DNA from: Azospirillum rugosum
GTDB taxonomy: Bacteria > Pseudomonadota > Alphaproteobacteria > Azospirillales > Azospirillaceae
Direction: 5' to 3'
NCBI RefSeq assembly: GCF_017876155.1
Contig: NZ_JAGINP010000016.1
Coordinates: forward strand, 62,001-126,000
Length of the DNA stretch: 64,000 nucleotides
In this document: piece by piece, positions 17,444 through 25,891 of the stretch
Position numbering within the stretch: position 1 is the first letter of the stretch
Layout of the letters: each line of letters opens with the position of its first letter
The notes under the pieces: generated by a model
The model's input: the letters and a program-made list of their open reading frames with translations, nothing else
What the model was told of the DNA's origin: nothing
Databases searched by the model: none
Program-made: the position numbers and the translations under genes

Positions 17444-17472
17444 TTGAGTGTAGTGCGCAAGCGCACTACAAT
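17444..17472 (+). promoter_or_regulatory. Promoter with embedded operator for the RHH/MazF module
   Basis: TTGAGT (17444-17449) and TACAAT (17467-17472) are separated by exactly 17 bp. A palindrome with 10-bp arms TGTAGTGCGC and GCGCACTACA around AA (17449-17470) fills that spacer. A repressor bound there would block RNA polymerase, as expected for autoregulation by the ribbon-helix-helix antitoxin. Confidence 0.75.
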
Positions 17473-17494
17473 GTCGAGACACAGGAGGAGTGAC

Positions 17495-17743
17495 ATGGCT
17501 CATCCCGTTTCCGTCCGCCTGGACGATGACGTCCAGTCCACTCTTGAAACCGCCGCCAAGCAGCGTGGCATCGGACTATCGACCTACCTGCGTGAACTTG
17601 CATCCGCAGAAGCGAAGCGCGTCCGAAGAGAGCGCATCCGGGAGCAGAGTCGCGCCGTCGGGCGCCATGCCGCCTCTTCCCAGGATGCGCAAAGCTTCTA
17701 TGAGGACTGGGGCATGCCAAGCCCCCTTAGCGACGCACAATGA
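17495..17743 (+). CDS. Ribbon-helix-helix antitoxin
   Basis: 82-residue protein. The N-terminal PVSVRLDDDVQSTLETAAKQRGI followed by STYLRELASAEAKRV has the strand-helix-helix pattern of CopG/RHH DNA-binding proteins (shorter pieces: VSVRLDDDVQ, STYLREL). The C-terminal 35 residues are charged and probably bind the toxin. The start at 17495 has AGGAGG 7 bases upstream. The stop overlaps the toxin ATG (ATGA, 17740-17743). It probably represses its own promoter through the palindrome at 17449-17470. Confidence 0.85.
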   Translation: MAHPVSVRLDDDVQSTLETAAKQRGIGLSTYLRELASAEAKRVRRERIREQSRAVGRHAASSQDAQSFYEDWGMPSPLSDAQ

Positions 17744-18090
17744 ACTTAGAAGCCGGGCAAATCGTCCTGGTGGACTGGCGCGACGCGCTGCCCAAGGAGC
17801 CGAACAAACTGCGCCCCGCCATTGTGGTCGAGGACAGCGATCTGTTCGACCCGTCCTATCCAAACGTCATCCTGGTGCCGCTCACCACGGAACCACAGAT
17901 AGCGATTGAAGACCTATCGGTGACAATCGTGCCGTCCGTCGAGAACGGGTGCAGCAAGCCGAGCTTTGCGCTGGCCCATCATGTGACCACGACGTCGAAA
18001 CACAGGATCAAGCCCACATCGTCGCGCGTCACCAACGACCAACTTTCCGAAATCCGGATGCTGATCGGCATTTCCGTCGGACTTGGCTAA
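17740..18090 (+). CDS. MazF/PemK-family toxin (endoribonuclease)
   Basis: 116-residue toxin of type II toxin-antitoxin systems. Family features: GQIVLVDWRDAL (residues 6-17), NKLRPAIVVEDSDLF (about 22-36), NVILVPLTTEP (about 42-52) and a hydrophobic C-terminus ISVGLG. It is translationally coupled to the RHH antitoxin by a 4-bp overlap. MazF enzymes cut mRNA at short sites; the specificity here is unknown. It ends 13 bp before the stop of the YjfB-like gene on the other strand. Confidence 0.87.
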   Translation: MNLEAGQIVLVDWRDALPKEPNKLRPAIVVEDSDLFDPSYPNVILVPLTTEPQIAIEDLSVTIVPSVENGCSKPSFALAHHVTTTSKHRIKPTSSRVTNDQLSEIRMLIGISVGLG

Positions 18091-18103
18091 AGGTCCCGCC
18101 GAT

Positions 18104-18310
18104 TCACACCACGATGTTCAGGTTCTGGCCGCGCGTCGCGGTGACGTTGCCGCCGGCGCTGCTGCCTGCGGGCTGGAGCAGGCTGGTGACGGCCTGTTGC
18201 TGCTGCTGGGCCGACTGGTTCAGCGTCTTCATGCCGAAATCGGCTTGGCCCTGCGCCTGACGCAGGCCGATGGCCGCGCCCATGGATGAGGAGGTGACGT
18301 CGAGTGCCAT
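18104..18310 (-). CDS. YjfB-family putative motility protein
   Basis: 68-residue small protein. MALDVTSSSMGAAIGLRQAQ, FGMKTLNQSAQQQQQAVTSL and the C-terminal GQNLNIVV follow the YjfB family layout (short helix, Gln-rich helix, closing N-I-x-V strand). The family is annotated as motility-associated because it occurs in flagellar gene sets, but its function is unknown. The FlaG-like gene is 41 bp upstream on the same strand, supporting a flagellar role and a shared transcript. Confidence 0.7.
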   Translation of the reverse strand: MALDVTSSSMGAAIGLRQAQGQADFGMKTLNQSAQQQQQAVTSLLQPAGSSAGGNVTATRGQNLNIVV

Positions 18311-18351
18311 GGGTCAGCGCCCTTCAAGAATCCTGAACCGGATCGTCCGGA

Positions 18352-18975
18352 TCAGATGACCACGTTGACGCGCGCGCTGCCGGAGCCTGACGAGGTTCCC
18401 GACGGTGCGGCGGCGTGCGTGGTTGCGGGCGTGGAATGTACCACGGTCGGCGGGTAACCGGAAGTGGTGTGCGTCTCCACGCCGGCGCCGCGGTGCGGAC
18501 TGGTCCCCGGCCCGGTCCCTTGCCCGGTCCCCTGCCCGGCCCGCTGGCCCGTGGCGAGGTCGCTGGACGCGCTTCCCTGCCCCGGCTGCCGGGCTTGGCC
18601 ATCGTCCGAGCCGCCCACGAGCAACTGCAGGGACGATCGGCCGTCCTTCCGGTCCTTCTGCGCTTCCCGGTACTGCTTCAGCGCCGCCTCGGTCGGGATC
18701 TGCTCGACGGTCGCACCGTCGGCCGGATTGCGGAACAGGAGGACGAGGCGCGACGCGTCCTGGTCGAAACGGACGGCGACCCGCGGGTAACGCCCGAGGA
18801 TCGGCAGATCCTCTCCGGACTTTCCGGTATCGACCTTGACCGCCGACGTGTCCCCGGCGGCGTCGGCCGCGGACGGAGTCCCGGTGTCGGCCCCCTTCCC
18901 AACGGCAATGCCGTTGCGGGCCGCCATGACGGGCAACGGCGCCTGGGCCGTTGCGGTGGCGAGGGCCACGTTCAT
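18352..18975 (-). CDS. FlaG-like protein with low-complexity tail
   Basis: 207 residues. The central part RVAVRFDQDASRLVLLFRNP followed by ATVEQIPTEAALKQYREAQ (about 63-105) matches the FlaG/YvyC pattern, in which a two-stranded segment is followed by IPxEExL. FlaG affects filament length or flagellin handling in other bacteria. The N-terminus is Ala-rich with no clear signal peptide. Residues 120-200 are low-complexity (Gly/Gln/Ser/Thr/Pro), unlike usual short FlaG. Upstream, 18976-19211 shows a TATAAT on the minus strand but no convincing -35 box. Confidence 0.55.
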   Translation of the reverse strand: MNVALATATAQAPLPVMAARNGIAVGKGADTGTPSAADAAGDTSAVKVDTGKSGEDLPILGRYPRVAVRFDQDASRLVLLFRNPADGATVEQIPTEAALKQYREAQKDRKDGRSSLQLLVGGSDDGQARQPGQGSASSDLATGQRAGQGTGQGTGPGTSPHRGAGVETHTTSGYPPTVVHSTPATTHAAAPSGTSSGSGSARVNVVI

Positions 18976-19211
18976 GACAGGAACACCGGTCTATGGACAC
19001 GATCAGCTTCTGATATTGCATCCAATGCCGAGCATTGTAAAGGGTTTGTTCATTATTATACGGTCTACGACGAAGGTCGGAGTCACCCAGGCTGTCAAGC
19101 GCCCGGCCGGTTCGCATTCGGGTAGGTTCGGCAAGGCCTTCCAATCTTTTTTACAGCCCGACAAGCGCGCCCACGCTTGCGGATCGCGGACGGCGCCCTT
19201 AAGCCTTCGCC

Positions 19212-20099
19212 ATGGCTACGATCGCGGAAGCGCTGGCGCTTGCCCTGGACCACCACCTCGCCGGCCGGCTGGCCGAAGCGCAGGAACTCTACCACCGCAT
19301 CCTGGACGCCGAGCCGGACCAGCCCGACGCCCTGCATTTCCTGGGCGTGCTGGCGGGCCAGGTGGGGGAGCACGCGCTTGGCCTGCAGCTGATCGGCCGC
19401 GCGCTGGCCCAACGGCCGGACGCCGCGGACATGCACGCCAACATCGCCAACATCTGGCGGGCCGCCGCAAGGCCGGCGGAGGCCGTGGCGTCGTACCGGC
19501 GCGCCATCGCCCTGCAACCCGACTTCGCCGAAGCCTGGACGGACCTGGGCAACGCCCTGCACCACAGCGGCGACACCCCCCGCGCCATCGCGGCGCTGGA
19601 ACGCGCCGTGGCCGCCGCACCGGCCCTGGACGTGGCGCGCGAACGGCTGGGCGCCCTGCTGCACGAGCGCGGCCGGCTGCTGGTGGAGGCCGGGATGGGC
19701 GTGGAATCCCTGCCCGCCCTGGCCCGCGCGGCGGCGCTGATGCCGCTGGACGCCGACGTCGCCTTCCTGCACGGCAACGCGCTGTTCGCGCTGGGCCTGC
19801 GCGAGGACTCGCTGGCCGCCTACCGCAACGCGCTGGCGATCACCCCGGATTTCCCGTCGGCGGCCTTCAACCTGGGCATCGCGCTGGGCACGGTGGACCG
19901 CCTGCCGGAGTCCGCCGCGGCACTGGAGCGCGCCGCCCGCCTGAATCCGCGCCACACCGAGGCGATCGACCGGCTGGTCGTGGCGCTGGCCCTGCTCGGG
20001 CGGGAGGAGGCGGCGGCTGCCTGGGGCGAACAGGCGCTGGCGCTGAAGGACGGGACGGCGCGCCACCGCCGGCACGGCCTGCCCTTTCCCAACTCTTGA
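19212..20099 (+). CDS. Tetratricopeptide repeat protein
   Basis: 295 residues made almost wholly of TPR helices (ALALDHHLAGRLAEAQELYHRIL, PDQPDALHFLGVLA, PDFAEAWTDLGNALH and so on; about seven 34-residue repeats). The opening helix (DHHLAGRLAEAQELY) is nearly the same as the N-termini of the two giant TPR/glycosyltransferase proteins nearby (GHHQAGRLREAERDY, DHHRAGRLADAQRLY). It may be a stand-alone partner or a fragment of the same family. No catalytic domain is present. Confidence 0.85.
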   Translation: MATIAEALALALDHHLAGRLAEAQELYHRILDAEPDQPDALHFLGVLAGQVGEHALGLQLIGRALAQRPDAADMHANIANIWRAAARPAEAVASYRRAIALQPDFAEAWTDLGNALHHSGDTPRAIAALERAVAAAPALDVARERLGALLHERGRLLVEAGMGVESLPALARAAALMPLDADVAFLHGNALFALGLREDSLAAYRNALAITPDFPSAAFNLGIALGTVDRLPESAAALERAARLNPRHTEAIDRLVVALALLGREEAAAAWGEQALALKDGTARHRRHGLPFPNS

Positions 20100-20103
20100 A
20101 ACA

Positions 20104-20469
20104 TCAACCCCTGAACAGGCCGGAGTAGGCCAGCGCCGCGATGAGGACGCTGACCAGCAGCGTCACGATCGACGCCAGGAACCAGCGCAGGGTCTTGGCG
20201 TATTCGGCCTCGTCGTCGTCGGAGAGTTGCAGCGACCGCCACAGGCAGACCATCTGGAACAGGATCGACACCGCGAGGATGACGGCCGCGATGACGGACG
20301 GCACCGTCCAGGCCCCTTCCGCCTCGAAGCTCCAGAAGCGCAGGAAGACGAGCGAGAAGCCGAGGATCACCGTCACAGCGGTGATGATGCCCTGCCGGTA
20401 ACCCGGCGGCAGTTCCTTGCGCGCCGGCTTGGCGGCCGGTTTGGCAGGAGAATCGGGCGTGCCGGTCAT
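20104..20469 (-). CDS. Small two- to three-helix membrane protein
   Basis: 121 residues. A Lys/Pro/Ala-rich cytoplasmic N-terminus (1-22) is followed by hydrophobic segments at about 27-44, 56-76 and 97-118, with an acidic loop (SDDDEAEYAKTLRW) before the last. I do not recognise the family. The ATG overlaps the stop of the TPR-methyltransferase gene (ATGA, 20466-20469), so the two are translated together and may act together. Confidence 0.7.
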   Translation of the reverse strand: MTGTPDSPAKPAAKPARKELPPGYRQGIITAVTVILGFSLVFLRFWSFEAEGAWTVPSVIAAVILAVSILFQMVCLWRSLQLSDDDEAEYAKTLRWFLASIVTLLVSVLIAALAYSGLFRG

Positions 20470-21713
20470 GCGTCCGCCCCCCGCACCGCGACCACGACCA
20501 GCCCGTCGACCGGTTCGCCGCTTTCGAAACGCAGCGTGTCGCGGGACAGGCGGGCCATGGACAGCCCGGCGGCGTCGAGGCACCCGCGGACGTAGCCTTC
20601 GGCGTGGGCGTAGCGGCCGTGCGGGCTGACGCGGTGGGGCTGCGCCGCGTCCAGCCGCTCCACCGTGAAGGCGAGCCGGCCGCCGGGGCGCAGCGCCGCC
20701 GCCGCCTGCGCCAGGACCGTGTCGAGCGCGCCGAAGTAGCACAGCACGTCGGCGGCCACGATCAGGTCGAAGGCGCCGGGGTGGGCGGACAGGAAGGCGC
20801 CCAGCTCCGCCTCCGCCAGTTCGTCGTACAGGCCGCGCGCGCGGGCGTGGTCCAGCATGCCCGGCGACAGGTCCACCCCGACCAGCCGGCGCGCCCAGGG
20901 CCGCAGGAGCGGCGCGCAGAGCCCGGTGCCGCAGCCGGCGTCGAGCATCGCGAGAGACGTGTCGGCCGGCGCCCCCTCCTTCTCCAGGGCGTCGGCCAGC
21001 AGCGCGGGCGCGCGGTAGCCGAGTTCGGCCAGCTTGCTCTCGAACTCCCCGGCGAAATGGTCGAACACCTGCCGGACATAGGCGTCCGACGCCCGGTCGT
21101 CGGGGACGAATCCGGCAAGCGCCGCGCCGATGTGGCGCGCCACGGGGTGGTCCGGATGGTCGCGCAGCCACAGCCGGGCGAACCGCGCGGCCTCCTCATC
21201 GCGCCCGTCCTCGTGCAGCAGGTAGAGGGCGCCGGACAGGTTGTCGTGCGCCTCGTCCCAGTCCGGCCGCAGCGCCAGCGCCCGCCGGTAGGCGTCCGCG
21301 GAGTCGGTCAGCCGGTCCTGCTCGCGCAGCAGGTTGGCGAGGTTGTTGAAGGCTTCGGCATAGTCCGGCCGCATCGCCAGGGCGCGGCGGAAGGACCGCT
21401 CGGCCGGCCCCGCCTCGCCCACCGCCTTCAGGGCCGAGGCGAGGTTGTAGTGGACCAGCGGGTGGTCGAGCCCGCAGGCCAGCGCCTCCCGGTAGGCCGC
21501 CACCGCCTCCGCAACCCGGCCCAGGGCGCGCAGCACGTTGCCAAGGTTGTTGTGCGCCTCCGCCAGCCGCGGATCGAGGGCGAGCGCGCGGCGGTAGACG
21601 GCCTCCGCCTCCGCGGGGAGGCCCTGTTCGGCCAGCGCGTTGGCCTCCGCGAAGAGGCGCTGGGCCTTGGCGGCGAAGCCGCCCAGGCGGAACGGAGTGC
21701 TCGGTTCGGTCAC
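20466..21713 (-). CDS. TPR repeat protein fused to a class I SAM methyltransferase
   Basis: 415 residues. Residues 1-185 hold about five TPRs (for example PRLAEAHNNLGNVLRALGRV). Residues 205-410 are a Rossmann methyltransferase with LAMLDAGCGTGLCAPLL (motif I, about 247), VGVDLSPGMLDHAR (motif II), FDLIVAADVLCYFG (about 305) and LRPGGRLAFTVE (post-motif). GTG start at 21713 with GGGAGG upstream. Placed between TPR glycosyltransferase genes near flagellin, it may methylate a glycan or flagellin itself; this is inference. A downstream membrane protein is translationally coupled. Confidence 0.88.
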   Translation of the reverse strand: MTEPSTPFRLGGFAAKAQRLFAEANALAEQGLPAEAEAVYRRALALDPRLAEAHNNLGNVLRALGRVAEAVAAYREALACGLDHPLVHYNLASALKAVGEAGPAERSFRRALAMRPDYAEAFNNLANLLREQDRLTDSADAYRRALALRPDWDEAHDNLSGALYLLHEDGRDEEAARFARLWLRDHPDHPVARHIGAALAGFVPDDRASDAYVRQVFDHFAGEFESKLAELGYRAPALLADALEKEGAPADTSLAMLDAGCGTGLCAPLLRPWARRLVGVDLSPGMLDHARARGLYDELAEAELGAFLSAHPGAFDLIVAADVLCYFGALDTVLAQAAAALRPGGRLAFTVERLDAAQPHRVSPHGRYAHAEGYVRGCLDAAGLSMARLSRDTLRFESGEPVDGLVVVAVRGADA

Positions 21714-21845
21714 GGACAGCCTCCCGGCAGCGGTGCGGCAACAACAGCTTCTTTACCTGGATCGGCGGATCATGGCACTCCCTTCCGCAAGCCCTGGCCC
21801 AGGCCCATAAGGGGCGAGGCGGGACCGGCAACGGACGATAAGGCG

Positions 21846-24800
21846 ATGACCATGGACCAGCGCGCGAAACACGGCACGGCGGCCGACATCGCCGCGGCGC
21901 TCGGCCGCGCGGTCGGGCACCATCAGGCCGGCCGCCTGCGCGAGGCGGAGCGCGACTACCGCGCCGTGCTGACCGCCGACCCGCAGCATCCCGACGCGCT
22001 GCACCTGCTGGGCGTGCTGGCGTTGCAGGTCAACCAGCCGGCGGCGGCGGCGGAGCTGATCGGACGGGCCATCGGGCACGACGGCGGGGTGGCCGACTAC
22101 CACGACAACCTCGGCAGCGCGCTGGCCGCCCTGAACCGCCATGCGGAGGCGGCGGACGCCCACCGCCAGGCGATCGCGCTGGCCCCCGGGTCGGCGCAGC
22201 CGCGCTACAACCTCGGCAACGCGCTTCAGGCGCAGGACCTGCCGGGACTGGCGACGCTGGCCTTCACCGCGGCGGTCGAGCTGCGGCCGGACTACGCCAA
22301 GGCCTGGTACAATCTGGGCAACGTGCTGCGCGCCCAGCACCGCACCGCCGACGCGGTGCGGGCGCTGCAACGGGCGGTGCGGCTAGCCCCGGCCATGGTC
22401 GAGGCGCACAACAACCTGAGCGACGCGCTGACCGCCAGCGGCCGGCTGGACGAGGCGCTGGCCCAGACGCGCTTCGTGCTGCGCCAGCGGCCCGACGACG
22501 CCAAGGCGCACTACAACCTGGGCGCCGTGCTCCAGAAGAAGCAGGCGTATGAGAGCGCGGAGATCGCCTACCGCGAGGCGCTGAAGCGCGCGCCCGACCA
22601 TCTGATGGCCCTGAACAACCTGGGCTCCGTGCTGCAGAAGCTCGGCCGGCTGGAGCAGGCCGAGCAGTGCTTCCGCGAGGTGCTGCGGCGCCAGCCCCAT
22701 TTCGTGGAGGCCATCTACAACCTGGGCAACGCCTTGCAGGCGCAAGGCAGGCTCGACAAGGCCGAGGCCTGCTACGAGGAGGCGCTGGCCCACAAGCCGG
22801 ACCTCGCCACGGCCAGCTACAACCTCGCCCTGCTGGCGCTGCTGCACGGGCAGGTCGGGCGCGGCTGGCAGGGCTATGGGACGCGCTTCGCCGCCGGCCA
22901 GGTGGTGCCCGACCGGCGCATCGACGCGCCGCTGTGGCAGGGCGAGGGGCTGCGGGGCCAGCGCCTGCTGGTCTGGCGGGAGCAGGGCGTGGGCGACGAG
23001 ATCCTGTTCGCCTCCTGCTACGCCGAGGTCATCGCCTTCAGCGGCGGGCGCGTGACGATCGAGACGGACCGCCGGCTGGTCGGCCTGTTCGCCCGCTCCT
23101 TCCCGCGCGCCACGGTGCGCGCCCAGACCATCGACGCCGACGGGCGGGAAACCATCGTCCCGCCGGATTTCGACCGGCACATCCCGGCCGGGTCCCTGCC
23201 GCGGCTTCTGCGCTCGACGCTGGCCGGCTTCGACCAGCCCGGCCCCTGGCTGGTGCCCGACTCGGCGCGGGTCGCGCTGTGGCGGGAGCGGGTGGCGGCG
23301 CTGGGGCCGGGGCTGAAGGTCGGCATCGGCTGGCGCAGCCAGCTGATCACGCCGGAGCGCAAGGCGGCCTACACGACGCTGGACCAGTGGGGTCCGCTGT
23401 TCGCGCTGCCCGGGGTCACCTTCGTGAACCTCCAGTACGACGACTGCGCGGCGGAGATCGCGGCGGCGGAAACGCGCTTCGGCGTGCGCATCCACCGCTG
23501 GGCCGACCTGGACCTGAAGGACGACTTCGAGGGTGCCGCTGCGCTGACCGCCAACCTCGACCTCGTCATCACGCCGGCCATGTCAGCGGGCGAGCTGGCC
23601 GGTGCGCTGGGGGTTCCGACCTGGCGCTTCGGGCACCGGGACTGGACGCAGCTCGGCACGGACGCGCGCCCCTGGTTCACCAGCATGCGGGTGTTCCAGC
23701 CACGCCCCGGCGAGACGTTCGACGGGGTGATCGCCCGCATGGCCGCCGCGCTGGCGGGGCTGGCCCGGACGGCCGCCGTTCCGGTTCCTCAGCCTGTGCC
23801 GCAGCCCTCCCCGCCCTCCACTGAGGAGCGGTTGACCCAGGCGATCCGGCTGCATCGCGCGGGCCGGCTGGACGAGGCCATGGAGTCCTACCGCGGCGTC
23901 CTCGACGCGCAGCCGGACCACGGCGACGCGCTGCACCTCCTCGGCCTCGCGGCGCACCAGTCCGGCCGGCACGCGGATGCGGAGGCCCGCATCGCCGCGG
24001 CCCTGCGGCTGGACCCGGAGTTCCCGGCGGCCTGGAACCATCTGGGGCTGGTCCATCAGGCGCTGGACCATCCGGGGCGCGCGCAGGCCTGCTTCGCCCG
24101 CGCCATCGCGCTGCGCCCCGATTTCCCGGAGGCGCTGACCCACCTGGGCCTGGGGCTGCACCGGGCGCCCACCGTCGCGGCGGCCAAGCGCTGGCACCGG
24201 CGCTCCATCGCGCTGGCCCCGGAGAACCCGGCCGCCCACACCAACCTGGGCCATGCCTGCGAGGTGGCGGGGTCCTTCGCCGAGGCCGCCGGCCATTACC
24301 GAAGGGCTCTGACCCTGCGCCCGGACTCCGTGGACACGCTGAACAACCTCGGCACCATGGCGAAGGCGGAGGGGCGCGACGCGGACTCCCTGCGGCACAT
24401 CCGGCGCGCGGTGCGGCTCGACCCCGCGCAGCCGCTGGCGGCCTGGAACTTCAGCCTGCTGGCGCTGGCGGAGGGGGACCTGGGAGCGGGCTGGGCCGGC
24501 TTTGAGCGGCGCTTTTCCGCCCGGCAGCTCCAGCGGGCGCGGCGCATCGCCCTGCCGTGGTGGCGCGGCGAGGACCTCGCCGGGCGGCGCCTGCTGGTCT
24601 GGCCGGAGCAGGGGCTGGGCGACGAGGTGCTGTTCGCCTCCTGCTTCGAGGATCTGCGCGGCTGCTGCGATACGGGCGGCGGCGCGGTGGTGATCGAGTG
24701 CGATCCCCGGCTGGTCCCCCTGTTCGCCCGCGCCTTCCCCTGGGCGGAGGTGCGCACGGAGTCCGGCGACAGCTCCGGCCGGGAGTCCATCGATCCGCCG

Positions 24801-25412
24801 GACTGCGACCTGCAAATCGCGGCGGGGTCCCTCCCCGCCCTGCTGCGCCGCCGGCTGGACCGCTTCCCCGCCCGCCGGGCTTTCCTGAGCCCGGACCCGG
24901 AGCGCGCCGCGCTGTGGCGCCGCCGCGTGGACGCCCTCGGCCCGGGGTTGAAGGTCGGCATCAGCTGGCGCAGCCAGATCGTCACGGCCCAGCGCGAGAG
25001 CGCCTACACCGCCCTTGAGGACTGGCGGCCGGTGCTCGACCTGCCCGGCGTGCAGGCCGTGAACCTGCAATACGGCGACTGCGCCGCCGAGCTGGCCGCC
25101 TTCGAGCGGGACGGCTGCCGGCGCCTGCACCGCTGGGACGACCTGGACCTGAAGAACGACCTGGAGGGGCTGGCCGCGCTTATGGGCGCGCTCGACCTCG
25201 TCCTGCTGCCGGCGACCGCGGCGGGCGAGTTGGCGGGCGCGCTGGGCGTGCCGGTGTGGCGCGTCGGGGGCCTCGACTGGACGCAGCTCGGCAGCGGGGC
25301 GCGCCCCTGGTTCCCGACCCAGCGCCTGTTCCAGCCCCGTTCGGGCGAGGGGCTCGGCGACGTGGTCCGGCGCATCGCCGCTGTGCTGGGCGGCATGGTG
25401 CGGACGGCATAG
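21846..25412 (+). CDS. Giant TPR protein with two GT-B-like glycosyltransferase modules
   Basis: 1188 residues in the order TPR array (about 1-350), module 1 (about 365-648), TPR array (about 659-895), module 2 (about 905-1188). Each module opens with LLVWxEQGxGDExLFASC, carries PGLKVGIxWRSQ and a DLDLKxDxEG segment, and ends with AGELAGALGVPxWR-G-DWTQLG. These resemble family 9 / heptosyltransferase-like GT-B domains attached to TPRs. The loop that usually reads DTxxxH is PAMSAGEL or PATAAGEL here, so the usual His is absent. TPRs probably bind the protein acceptor. A role in flagellin O-glycosylation is inferred from flbT and flagellin nearby. The start could be 21846 or 21852. Confidence 0.82.
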   Translation: MTMDQRAKHGTAADIAAALGRAVGHHQAGRLREAERDYRAVLTADPQHPDALHLLGVLALQVNQPAAAAELIGRAIGHDGGVADYHDNLGSALAALNRHAEAADAHRQAIALAPGSAQPRYNLGNALQAQDLPGLATLAFTAAVELRPDYAKAWYNLGNVLRAQHRTADAVRALQRAVRLAPAMVEAHNNLSDALTASGRLDEALAQTRFVLRQRPDDAKAHYNLGAVLQKKQAYESAEIAYREALKRAPDHLMALNNLGSVLQKLGRLEQAEQCFREVLRRQPHFVEAIYNLGNALQAQGRLDKAEACYEEALAHKPDLATASYNLALLALLHGQVGRGWQGYGTRFAAGQVVPDRRIDAPLWQGEGLRGQRLLVWREQGVGDEILFASCYAEVIAFSGGRVTIETDRRLVGLFARSFPRATVRAQTIDADGRETIVPPDFDRHIPAGSLPRLLRSTLAGFDQPGPWLVPDSARVALWRERVAALGPGLKVGIGWRSQLITPERKAAYTTLDQWGPLFALPGVTFVNLQYDDCAAEIAAAETRFGVRIHRWADLDLKDDFEGAAALTANLDLVITPAMSAGELAGALGVPTWRFGHRDWTQLGTDARPWFTSMRVFQPRPGETFDGVIARMAAALAGLARTAAVPVPQPVPQPSPPSTEERLTQAIRLHRAGRLDEAMESYRGVLDAQPDHGDALHLLGLAAHQSGRHADAEARIAAALRLDPEFPAAWNHLGLVHQALDHPGRAQACFARAIALRPDFPEALTHLGLGLHRAPTVAAAKRWHRRSIALAPENPAAHTNLGHACEVAGSFAEAAGHYRRALTLRPDSVDTLNNLGTMAKAEGRDADSLRHIRRAVRLDPAQPLAAWNFSLLALAEGDLGAGWAGFERRFSARQLQRARRIALPWWRGEDLAGRRLLVWPEQGLGDEVLFASCFEDLRGCCDTGGGAVVIECDPRLVPLFARAFPWAEVRTESGDSSGRESIDPPDCDLQIAAGSLPALLRRRLDRFPARRAFLSPDPERAALWRRRVDALGPGLKVGISWRSQIVTAQRESAYTALEDWRPVLDLPGVQAVNLQYGDCAAELAAFERDGCRRLHRWDDLDLKNDLEGLAALMGALDLVLLPATAAGELAGALGVPVWRVGGLDWTQLGSGARPWFPTQRLFQPRSGEGLGDVVRRIAAVLGGMVRTA

Positions 25413-25637
25413 ACGCGCAACAAAGCTCTGCCGAAAGGCAAAGACCCGCAACGAACGGCAAGGCGGAGCCCTATGCGGCGAATTGTCCTATCCCCCATCG
25501 TTCGGGGCGGTCATCCCCCGTCTTTGGTGTACTAGGACAAAAGTTTAGGGTTGTTTGGCGGCTCGGATGGGTGAACACTATGGTTTCCGGCCTGCCGGAC
25601 TTGGCAGGAGCCGGTTCGATCCGATGGAGAGCAGACC

Positions 25638-25820
25638 ATGCACACTGATGCTCGCCTATCTTCCTTGCAGGAAAAGCACATGCGTCTCGACCGCGCGATC
25701 CTCGACGAGGAAAAGCGCTCTTGGCCGGATGAGAGCGCGATCAAGCGCCTTAAGATCGAGAAGTTGCATGTAAAGGAAGAGATTGATCGCTTGGCCAGAA
25801 CCTCCCACCGGGTGAATTGA
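25638..25820 (+). CDS. YdcH/DUF465-family small coiled-coil protein
   Basis: 60 residues, entirely helical and charged: RLSSLQEKHMRLDRAILDEE, then IKRLKIEKLHVKEEIDRL. This is the DUF465/YdcH pattern (LxxxHxxLDxxI...LKxxKLxLKDEIxxL). Function unknown; family members are small cytoplasmic coiled coils common in alphaproteobacteria. GGAGAG lies 8 bases before the ATG. It sits alone between the convergent ends of the two giant genes. The 225-bp gap before it (25413-25637) holds no other gene that I can support. Confidence 0.8.
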   Translation: MHTDARLSSLQEKHMRLDRAILDEEKRSWPDESAIKRLKIEKLHVKEEIDRLARTSHRVN

Positions 25821-25849
25821 CGCACCCACAGACCTTTCCCGTTTCGGTG

Positions 25850-25891
25850 AAAAGCCAGGGGTGGTTCAAAAGGCCATCTCTGGCTTTTTTT
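25850..25891. terminator. Terminator shared by the YdcH gene and the giant minus-strand gene
   Basis: AAAAGCCAG (25850-25858) pairs with CTGGCTTTT (25880-25888), followed by more T on the plus strand. On the minus strand the same stem directly follows the TAA stop at 25890-25892 and ends in TTTT, so it can act both ways. Confidence 0.75.
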
